From Haloarculaceae archaeon (GTDB lineage Archaea > Halobacteriota > Halobacteria > Halobacteriales > Haloarculaceae), in the NCBI GenBank assembly GCA_028274885.1, contig JAQCMX010000165.1, positions 1 to 13,821 of the forward strand: a DNA stretch of 13,821 nt, in the 5' to 3' direction. The notes beneath the pieces are model-generated. The model worked only from the letters and a program-made list of their open reading frames with translations. It was not told where the DNA came from and searched no databases. Made by a program: the position numbers and the translations under genes. Below are positions 1 to 5,594 of the stretch, in pieces; the first letter of the stretch is position 1; each line of letters opens with the position of its first letter.

Positions 1-537
1 AAGTCGCTATACGCGGACACCGACGGTGAGATGGAACCGGACGCGGTCCTAAGCGCGATGGCGACGGCCACCCACTACGCAGCTGAGACACTCGCGGCCT
101 GGGCCGCCGACGGTGACAGCGTTTTCGAGGACCCGGCGGCGCGTGAACAGGACCATTACGAGGCGATCGATGCGGAGCGAGACGGTGACGATTGCGGTGA
201 TCCACCTGCGTTCGTGGCGGCAATGGACGCCGAGAGTCGCGAGCGACGACTCGGGACACTCGTGGGCTGGACGCTCGTAATTGAGAGGAAGGCCAGCCAG
301 TCGAGCGGATTTTTTACCGGCCAGGCGGAACCAGGAACCGCAAGCACCTTCCGGACCTTTGGCGACGCGTACGAACGCTCCCGGGAGACGGCTCTCGAAA
401 CCCTCGAGACCGTCTGTGAGAACGACGACGAGTGGCAGGCAGCGCTTGCGGGCGCCGACAGCGTCGTCGAGGCTGCCTACGAGGACTACTTCGATACGCT
501 GGAATCGCTGGGCGTGAAACCGAAGCCGGTGTGCTGA
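1..537 (+). CDS. Haloarchaeal hypothetical protein, 5'-truncated by window edge
   Basis: The reading frame is open from base 1 (first residues KSLYADTDGE), so the ATG at 31 is probably internal and the gene starts outside the window. 178 residues are visible. The protein is acidic and mostly helical, with Ala-rich helices and His/Glu-rich stretches (for example EQDHYEAI). It ends in GVKPKPVC, with a Gly/Thr-rich FFTGQAEPGTAS segment in the middle. From memory it resembles a haloarchaea-restricted family sometimes annotated 'transcription antitermination protein' or rubrerythrin-like; that label is not supported by any motif I can verify. No membrane segment or signal peptide is visible. It converges on the SDR-like gene across about 100 bp. 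Coding status is fairly sure from composition and length; function is unknown. Confidence 0.7.
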   Translation, partial: KSLYADTDGEMEPDAVLSAMATATHYAAETLAAWAADGDSVFEDPAAREQDHYEAIDAERDGDDCGDPPAFVAAMDAESRERRLGTLVGWTLVIERKASQSSGFFTGQAEPGTASTFRTFGDAYERSRETALETLETVCENDDEWQAALAGADSVVEAAYEDYFDTLESLGVKPKPVC

Positions 538-639
538 TCGGATCCGACCGTTCTCGTAGCGATTTTGCGGTCACTTTGATTATCAGTCACCGGTCGCAGA
601 ACCGCTGTGCAACGGCACGTAAGTCGATCAGTTCCCGGC
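538..639. other. Convergent intergenic gap
   Basis: This 102-bp gap lies between two convergent genes. On the plus strand it has short T runs (GATTTTGCGG near 560 and CACTTTGATT near 572) that could act as oligo-T stop signals for the leftmost gene. No strong hairpin or gene was seen. Confidence 0.4.
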
Positions 640-1425
640 CTAACTCCGCAGGGAGCCACCGTCTACAGCCAGCCTTGCCCCGTTGACAAAACTGGCCCGC
701 GGACTCGCGAGAAAGGCGACTACATCGCCCAGTTCCCGGGGGTCACCGATACGATCGAGTGGCACGTCGTCGGCCCAGTCCCGATATCCGTCTTCGTAAT
801 CGGCAGCCTCTCCGCGGTCGACTGCTGCCTCGATGAGGTCTTCGATCCGACCCGTCTCGTGTGGCCCCGGGAGAACAGTGTTGACCCGGATTTCGGGGGC
901 GAACTCCCGGGCCAGCGTCTGAACCAGGCCGACGACGCTTCGCCTGACCGCATTCGAGAGGACGAGCCCGTCGGTGACCTCCCGGACCGTCCGGGACGTG
1001 ATCGCGACGACGCTGCCCTGTGCTGACTCCTGCAGGTGTGGGTGGCTCTCGCGGAGCGTCCAGACGACGCTCATCACAAGCATGTCGTAGGCTCGATACC
1101 AGTCGTCGTGGTCCATCTCGAGGAACGCCCCACTCGGGGGACCGCCGGCACTCGTGACGACGTGATCGATCCCTCCGAAGCGGTCGGCCGTCTGTTCGAC
1201 GAACGCGGCCACGTGGTCGGGATCGGTGATATCTGCCTGCACTGCGAGTACCTCCCCCGGTCCTCGCTCGCGCAGTCGCTCGCCAGCCGATTGGATGTGG
1301 CCTTCGGTCCGTCCACAGATCGCGACCGATGCGCCTTCCTCTGCGAGTGCCTCCGCGCTTGCGTAACCCAGTCCGCTGCTCGCGGCTGTACAGAGTGCCT
1401 TTGTTCCGTCGAGTTCCAGATCCAT
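640..1425 (-). CDS. SDR-family protein with altered catalytic residues (oxoacyl reductase-like)
   Basis: A Rossmann-fold short-chain dehydrogenase/reductase of 261 residues, the usual size. In the numbering from the chosen start, the cofactor loop is TAASSGLG (13-20; the first Gly of the TGxxxGxG motif is Ala). The NNAG motif is replaced by TSAGG (91-95). Ser144 sits where the catalytic Ser should be. The YxxxK pair is replaced by S157-NAV-R161, aligned through the following GLVQTLARE helix, and the PG turn is at 186-187. Such changes match the group described as resembling beta-ketoacyl-ACP reductases but lacking perfect NAD-binding and tetrad motifs. Substrate is unknown, and oxidoreductase activity should not be assumed. 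I chose the ATG at 1425 over the one at 1437 because a TATA-like box lies about 25 nt upstream of it, fitting a leaderless message; the longer form would add MGSG. Confidence 0.88.
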   Translation of the reverse strand: MDLELDGTKALCTAASSGLGYASAEALAEEGASVAICGRTEGHIQSAGERLRERGPGEVLAVQADITDPDHVAAFVEQTADRFGGIDHVVTSAGGPPSGAFLEMDHDDWYRAYDMLVMSVVWTLRESHPHLQESAQGSVVAITSRTVREVTDGLVLSNAVRRSVVGLVQTLAREFAPEIRVNTVLPGPHETGRIEDLIEAAVDRGEAADYEDGYRDWADDVPLDRIGDPRELGDVVAFLASPRASFVNGARLAVDGGSLRS

Positions 1426-1443
1426 ACCCGAACCCATCGGGCG

Positions 1444-1453
1444 AGGATAAAAA
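1444..1453 (-). promoter_or_regulatory. TATA-like box of the SDR-like gene
   Basis: On the minus strand this reads TTTTTTATCC, centred about 25 nt before the ATG at 1425. This is the distance expected if transcription starts at or next to the start codon. Confidence 0.5.
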
Positions 1454-1520
1454 AGACCTCCCGGTAGTCACGCCGTTGCGCCGAGCCGAACCTGGACACC
1501 TGATCTCCAGTTAGGCTCGA

Positions 1521-1961
1521 TCAGTTGCCCCAGAAGTTGTCCCGACTGCCCAGCTGTGGCCCCCGGTCGCTTCTGTCCTCAGTCTCGTCCTCGGGCGTTT
1601 CCTGTTTGTCTGTATCGTCCTCTGTTTCTCTTTCCAGTCGCTCGAGTTCCTCCGCCCGCGCGTGGTTTGAGCGAACCTTTGTTATCTCGACGCGTGCTCG
1701 CGCCGGCGGGAGTACCCCATCGACCATGATGATGAATCCGTCCTCTGTCCGGCCGACGCCGGCACCGCTCTCGTGGATGTCCTCGACCTCGATGACGACC
1801 TCCTCGCCAGGTTTGACGGGCTGGGACTTCAGATCCTCGATTGGCTGGTTGTAGTGGTTGCACCACTCCGCACCGCCACGGTCGCCGTAGTGCTGGCACC
1901 CCATTCCCTGAATGCGTTCGCTGAAGCTCGGGCACTCGTCGGCGAGTGGACAGTTGGACAT
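1521..1961 (-). CDS. TRAM-domain protein with Cys/His-rich N-terminus
   Basis: 146 residues. The N-terminus holds C4, C10, C22, H24, C34 and H36, a plausible small metal-binding knuckle. A TRAM domain follows at about 46-105: a PGEEVVIEVEDI strand, then GAGVGR, then GFIIMVDGVLPPARARVEITKV. That is the OB-fold RNA-binding pattern found in TrmA/MiaB-type enzymes and in small stand-alone archaeal TRAM proteins, which are known RNA chaperones. The C-terminus (106-146) is a charged Glu/Asp/Thr tail, likely disordered, ending in DNFWGN. No catalytic domain is attached, so an RNA-chaperone or translation-related role is inferred rather than shown. The start is supported by a TATA-like box about 26 nt upstream. 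The gene is separated from its neighbours and probably transcribed alone. Confidence 0.9.
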   Translation of the reverse strand: MSNCPLADECPSFSERIQGMGCQHYGDRGGAEWCNHYNQPIEDLKSQPVKPGEEVVIEVEDIHESGAGVGRTEDGFIIMVDGVLPPARARVEITKVRSNHARAEELERLERETEDDTDKQETPEDETEDRSDRGPQLGSRDNFWGN

Positions 1962-1984
1962 AAAGACTAGTACTCCGGGTTTGG

Positions 1985-1991
1985 ATTAAAC
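1985..1991 (-). promoter_or_regulatory. TATA-like box of the TRAM gene
   Basis: On the minus strand this reads GTTTAAT, centred about 26 nt upstream of the ATG at 1961, consistent with a leaderless transcript. Confidence 0.5.
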
Positions 1992-2493
1992 GCTTACGCA
2001 CGACCCCGAGGGTCTGTCGTTGACATCTGATACGGTCGGTTATAACGGTTTACGATACTTCGTCGAGCATTCCGACGAATTCCGGAACTGACTTACAACC
2101 GACCATCTCACGGTTCAACGATGAACACGCGACACCAGTGTGGCAAAGACTCACAATAATCGCTATGAGTATCGGATCCGCTTTGCTAGCTCTTTGCACA
2201 CTCTCCCCGTAATACTCGTGGTGATCAGTATGGCGGGAATGGGTACCGATCGAAGATCAAGAACCTGCCAACAGCCGTCCCCGGTCGGTTCGACCTCGAG
2301 TGGAGGGTTCAATATCGCCAATACCCCGACCGGACCCCCCAGCAGTTCAGGTGGTTCACAACGGCTCGGTTTCGAGCAGAGCGATCTCAAGCATCGTCGT
2401 ACCGTTTATTTCGTCGTATATTCAATCCCAGGGGATATCTTTCGACGAAGACGTCGTTTGGTTTGGTTACTGCACCGGACCCGGTGAGGTGAG
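1992..2493. other. Gene-free stretch of about 500 bp
   Basis: This lies upstream of the TRAM gene and downstream of the deaminase gene, both on the minus strand. Short open frames exist on both strands but none has a recognisable domain, haloarchaeal acidic composition or a supported start. It holds one clear inverted repeat (2059-2079) and the palindrome TTCCGGAA (2080-2087). It may be regulatory DNA for the TRAM gene or decayed sequence. Confidence 0.5.
2059..2079. repeat. 7-bp perfect inverted repeat, 7-nt spacer
   Basis: TTCGTCG (2059-2065) and CGACGAA (2073-2079) are exact reverse complements around a 7-nt centre. The repeat sits about 100 bp upstream of the TRAM start. It could be an operator or a chance hairpin in GC-rich DNA. 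Confidence 0.45.
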
Positions 2494-3789
2494 TCAGGTA
2501 GCCCGGTCGATCAGTTTCTCGGCGCGGTCGGTCGCGTTCTGGATCGTTGCGTCCATGTCAATCTTGGTGAGAGTCCGGTCACGCATGAGGATATCACCGT
2601 CACAGACGGTGTGGCAGACATCGCTTCCTCGGGCCGCGTACGCCAGATGACTCACGAGGTCGTGTCGCGGCGTCAGGTGAGGGGTCCCGAGATCGACGAC
2701 GGCGAGATCGGCGCTTGCCCCCGGTTCGATCCGGCCGCAATCGAAGCCAAGTGCCGCGGCGCTTCCTGCGGTAGCCATCCCGACTGCGGTCGGGGCGTCG
2801 ACCGCGCTCGCGTCCCCGGCGGCGAGTTTGCCAAGCATCGCGGCGTCGCGCATCTCGTCGAACATATCGAGATCGTTGTTCGAGGCTGCGCCGTCGGTTC
2901 CCAGTCCGACCGTGACCCCTGCGTCGCACATCGCCTGCACCGGCGCCATCCCGCTTGCCAGTTTCATGTTCGAGGCTGGACAATGAACGACCGCGGTTTC
3001 GGACTCCGCGAGCAGTTCGATCTCAGTTTCGTCGACGTGGACGCCGTGGGCGAGAAACGAGTCCTCCGCGAGGAGACCGAGTTCCGCTGCGTAGGCGAGT
3101 GGCCGGATCCCATGCTGCTCGCAGATCGGTTCGACCTCGTTGACGGTCTCGTTTGCGTGAAAGTGGATCGGGATCCCTGCCGCACGGGCACGTGGGACAA
3201 AGTCCCTGAAGTGGTCCTCGAAAACGGTCGTCAGGCTGTGGGGGGTAAACATCGTCCGCACGCGGCCGTCGGCAGTCCCGTCGTACTCCCGGGCAAACGC
3301 GAGCGCCCGCCGGAAGTCCGCACGGGCCTCATCGTCGTCCTTTCCGACCGAGAGCGCGCCATGCCCGAGTCTGGCACGGATACCGGTGTCGTCGACCACG
3401 TCGGCCACCTCGGGCATACAAAAGTACATGTCTCCGAAGCCGGTCGTCCCCGATCGGATCATCTCCGCGATACCCAGTTTCGTCCCTGCCCGGACGTCGG
3501 CTGCCTGCAGTTCGGCCTCGACTGGCCAGATATCCTCCTGGAGCCAGTCCTCGAGCGGTTTGTCGTCCGCGTACCCCCGGAAAAGCGTCATCGCGACGTG
3601 GGTGTGGGCGTTGACCAGCCCCGGTATCACGAGCGAGTCGGTCGCATCGAGGGTGTCCGTTGCGCCGGTCTCGCCGGCCGCCGCTATCTCCTCGATCGTG
3701 CCCTCCTCCCTGTCGACCAGGACGTCTCCACGTTCGACTGTCAGATCGGGGCGGAGCACCGATCCCCCGACGATGTCAAGTGTGCTCAT
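2494..3789 (-). CDS. mtaD: 5'-methylthioadenosine / S-adenosylhomocysteine deaminase-type amidohydrolase
   Basis: 431 residues, full length for the family. It is a metal-dependent TIM-barrel amidohydrolase with all the landmark motifs: PGLVNAHTH with H62 and H64 (metal ligands), HFHANET with H209, H211 and E214, HGVHVDETE with H248, HCPASNMKLASG (269-280) for substrate binding, and GLGTDGAASNN with D299. The short strands at both ends form the usual beta-sandwich. The SNMKLASG and DGAASNN motifs are typical of the MTA/SAH deaminase branch rather than of cytosine deaminases or chlorohydrolases. The expected reaction is hydrolytic deamination of SAH, MTA or adenosine to the inosyl product in the cytosol, feeding methionine and SAM recycling; exact substrate is inferred. 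The start lies 75 bp after the CPBP gene on the same strand without a clear TATA box, so co-transcription is possible. No key residue is missing. Confidence 0.92.
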   Translation of the reverse strand: MSTLDIVGGSVLRPDLTVERGDVLVDREEGTIEEIAAAGETGATDTLDATDSLVIPGLVNAHTHVAMTLFRGYADDKPLEDWLQEDIWPVEAELQAADVRAGTKLGIAEMIRSGTTGFGDMYFCMPEVADVVDDTGIRARLGHGALSVGKDDDEARADFRRALAFAREYDGTADGRVRTMFTPHSLTTVFEDHFRDFVPRARAAGIPIHFHANETVNEVEPICEQHGIRPLAYAAELGLLAEDSFLAHGVHVDETEIELLAESETAVVHCPASNMKLASGMAPVQAMCDAGVTVGLGTDGAASNNDLDMFDEMRDAAMLGKLAAGDASAVDAPTAVGMATAGSAAALGFDCGRIEPGASADLAVVDLGTPHLTPRHDLVSHLAYAARGSDVCHTVCDGDILMRDRTLTKIDMDATIQNATDRAEKLIDRAT

Positions 3790-3864
3790 GCCAGCAACTG
3801 GCTGTCCCCAGACTACTCAATGTTGCGCCCGGGCGAGGCGGGAAGGGCTACCTCCGACCTGCGA

Positions 3865-4878
3865 TCACACCACGAGCAACGGTATCAGGGCCGGTACCAA
3901 CGCCGCGCTTTCCTCGGTACCCGGTCCAAAGAACAAGAGCGTGACGAGAATCGAGTTGTGAGTCCCGTGGAGCACAGCAGGGACGACGATATTGCCGGTG
4001 TATTCGTAGACGACACCGAGGACGATCCCCGGGACAAGCAGGATGGTAACTGTCGTCAGCATCGCCGTGAGCGAGCCCGCGAGTGCGATGACGTGAACCG
4101 CCGCGAAGATGCCCGAGGCGATGATGATCGCGGGGACCGGGGAGAGTGTTTCCCGAATCCGGTTCTGTACGACCCCCCTGTAGAGCACCTCTTCGGACGG
4201 GCCGACGACCAGAAACATGAACGCGAGTGCCCCGACGTAGACGAGGGGGCTGTTCGCATCGCCGATCGCCGCCGCACCTTGGTTTTCTGCACCTTCGGGC
4301 AAGAGCAGTTGTGCGATCGCCGCGGCGACCAGCAACAGGAGCACTAGTGCGAGATAGCCGGCAAAAACGATGCCAACTTCGCGAAGCGTTGGCCAGCGCA
4401 CGCCGAGATATGACCGGATCCCCTCCCGGTCCAGCCCGCGGCGCTGCAGATACGACACTGCGAGACCGATGAAGCCGACGTACTGTCCGATTGCCGTGCC
4501 GAGACCGAACACGAGCACGGTCGACAGTCCCAGGCCGACTCCAATCGCGCTTGCGATAGCCGAGACGACGGCGAGCAACACAATCCCGAGAGCAGCGAGT
4601 CCACCAGCCCGTGCCACGGCGGCGAGTGCACTCTCGTCGGTCCCAACCAGCGGGACCTCTCCTGCGCCCGGCACGACATCCCACCGGTTTCCATCGTCGC
4701 CGCTCACACCGGGCCCGCTTGCACCTGCTCTGTGATCTACTTCGTTAGGATGTGGCTCCGGCGCGTTCCGGTGTGGGTTGTCCTCGGTTGGCGTTCCACA
4801 CGTCGGGCAGAACGAATCTGACGGCGAAACTGGTCCCCCACACGAGGGACACTCGGCCGACTCAGGGGAGTATTTCAT
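3865..4878 (-). CDS. CPBP-family intramembrane metalloprotease with N-terminal zinc ribbon
   Basis: 337 residues. The N-terminus carries a zinc ribbon with two knuckles, CPSC (C10, C13) and CPTC (C24, C27), then a flexible segment up to about 80. Several hydrophobic helices follow (about 92-118, 120-145, 167-195, 211-227, 248-268, 270-292 and 309-330). The CPBP (type II CAAX protease-like) signature is complete: EEVLYRG with E229, E230 and R234, then FAAVH with H262, then HGTHN with H304 and N308. Members cleave within membranes; many haloarchaeal paralogues have unknown substrates. The ribbon may recruit a partner or sense metal or redox, which is inference. The start at 4878 is backed by a T-rich TATA-like element about 26 nt upstream. 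The neighbours give no pathway clue. Confidence 0.9.
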   Translation of the reverse strand: MKYSPESAECPSCGGPVSPSDSFCPTCGTPTEDNPHRNAPEPHPNEVDHRAGASGPGVSGDDGNRWDVVPGAGEVPLVGTDESALAAVARAGGLAALGIVLLAVVSAIASAIGVGLGLSTVLVFGLGTAIGQYVGFIGLAVSYLQRRGLDREGIRSYLGVRWPTLREVGIVFAGYLALVLLLLVAAAIAQLLLPEGAENQGAAAIGDANSPLVYVGALAFMFLVVGPSEEVLYRGVVQNRIRETLSPVPAIIIASGIFAAVHVIALAGSLTAMLTTVTILLVPGIVLGVVYEYTGNIVVPAVLHGTHNSILVTLLFFGPGTEESAALVPALIPLLVV

Positions 4879-4897
4879 CGATTACTGTTTAGTGCCG

Positions 4898-4908
4898 ATG
4901 AAAAAAGA
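4898..4908 (-). promoter_or_regulatory. TATA-like element of the CPBP gene
   Basis: On the minus strand this reads CTCTTTTTTCA, centred about 26 nt before the ATG at 4878, matching the leaderless spacing seen at other stand-alone genes here. Confidence 0.4.
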
Positions 4909-4960
4909 GTGTTCCCGTCTGTGGCGGGCACCCCGGGTCGTACGAACCGGACCGCTCACT

Positions 4961-5034
4961 CTATTGGCTGTGACTGATCCACGATATTCGCCACTACGTG
5001 GTGGCGAAATTCTTGAAACACGTACAGCCAACAG
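4961..5034. repeat. Concentric nested inverted repeat
   Basis: The outer arms are CTATTGGCTGT (4961-4971) and ACAGCCAACAG (5024-5034), pairing at 10 of 11 positions. The inner arms are TTCGCCAC (4987-4994) and GTGGCGAA (5001-5008), perfect over 8 bp around a 6-nt loop. Both pairs share the same centre (4997.5), and scattered pairs occur between them. The element starts 2 bp beyond the DUF5807 stop codon, in its 3' region. It may be a structured terminator or 3' UTR hairpin, or the relic of a small palindromic mobile element. No target-site duplication is evident next to it. Confidence 0.7.
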
Positions 5035-5036
5035 TA

Positions 5037-5465
5037 TCAGGCTCCGGATCGTTCGGCGGCAACCCACTTCCCGGAGTACGCCTCGCCACAGGCACAGGAG
5101 ACGTACGCGTGGATGACCGTCCCCTCGGCGTACAGGCCACCAACCTCGTCGTTTTGTTCCTCTGCAAAGGCAAAGACAAACCGGGCCTCGTCCTCGCCAC
5201 AGGCCGGACAGATACCGCCGGCACAGTCGGCGTGGACCCGACCCTCGGTTCCCATCGCTTCCTTTGCGAAGACCATCGGATCGATCCCGGTCGCCGACCG
5301 GAACACGTCCCGGGCCCGTTCGCCGTCGAGCACGAGGACAATCCCGTCTTCGGTTCGGGTCCCGTGATCAGCGAGCGCCTCGACGTTCGAGACAGCGTCC
5401 TCGTGTAAAAAGATGTGTACGTCTGTGGGTCGCTCGCCGTCGAGAAATGCCTCGCTGTCAGTCAT
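5037..5465 (-). CDS. DUF5807 family protein
   Basis: 142 residues from the chosen start MTDSEAF. The layout fits a small haloarchaeal family I recall as DUF5807. It has an N-terminal FLDGERPTDVHIFL segment, a central VLVLDGERARDVF and DPMVFAKEAMGTEGRV stretch, then CAGGICPACG, FVFAFAEEQNDEVGGLYAEG, and a final CACGEAYSGKWV. The three Cys-containing turns (DCAGGICPAC and CAC) suggest a bound metal, probably zinc. The protein is soluble and cytosolic with no known function. The frame extends to an ATG at 5498, but the ATG at 5465 matches the family start, and a TATA-like box lies about 27 nt upstream. The gene lies 129 bp after arlJ on the same strand and has its own promoter, so it is probably not part of the archaellum operon. 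Confidence 0.85.
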   Translation of the reverse strand: MTDSEAFLDGERPTDVHIFLHEDAVSNVEALADHGTRTEDGIVLVLDGERARDVFRSATGIDPMVFAKEAMGTEGRVHADCAGGICPACGEDEARFVFAFAEEQNDEVGGLYAEGTVIHAYVSCACGEAYSGKWVAAERSGA

Positions 5466-5489
5466 ATTGACATCTGTGGTTCCCGCGTG

Positions 5490-5496
5490 AATAAGC
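5490..5496 (-). promoter_or_regulatory. TATA-like box of the DUF5807 gene
   Basis: On the minus strand this reads GCTTATT or similar, centred about 27 nt upstream of the ATG at 5465. It supports the shorter start, because a start at 5498 would leave the box inside the gene. Confidence 0.4.
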
Positions 5497-5556
5497 ACAC
5501 GGAAGTCGTCGCGTCCTCCGGGCCTGGGTAGCGCACTCGCCCGTCCGGATCAGCGT

Positions 5557-5570
5557 CCGAGTTCGCTCGG
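5557..5570 (-). terminator. Small hairpin downstream of arlJ, possible operon end
   Basis: CCGAG (5557-5561) and CTCGG (5566-5570) form a perfect 5-bp stem around a 4-nt loop, 25 nt beyond the arlJ stop. A CCTTTTC run lies between the stop and the stem on the minus strand. This could mark the end of the archaellum operon, but archaeal termination depends mostly on oligo-T, so the support is weak. Confidence 0.3.
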
Positions 5571-5594
5571 TAGACGGGGTCTGAAAAGGAGCGG

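Noticed and set aside
607..1026. Plus-strand open frame of 139 codons
   Set aside because: Antisense to the SDR-like gene, which has clear family motifs on the minus strand.
2163..2390. Minus-strand open frame of 75 codons in the gene-free stretch
   Set aside because: No known domain, no acidic bias, no promoter or ribosome site at its start.
2356..2421. Short minus-strand frame reading like a protein C-terminus (IYDEINGTTMLEIALLETE)
   Set aside because: Only about 21 codons with no start and a stop in front. It might be the tail of a decayed gene, but nothing else of that gene is visible.
2140..2487. Plus-strand open frame of 115 codons
   Set aside because: Basic, Ser/Arg-rich, without domain or promoter, and atypical for a haloarchaeal protein.
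2611..4347. Long plus-strand open frame of 578 codons
   Set aside because: It runs antisense across two clear genes (the deaminase and the CPBP protease), has Arg/Asp-rich shadow composition and no recognisable domain. Such frames are common in GC-rich haloarchaeal DNA.
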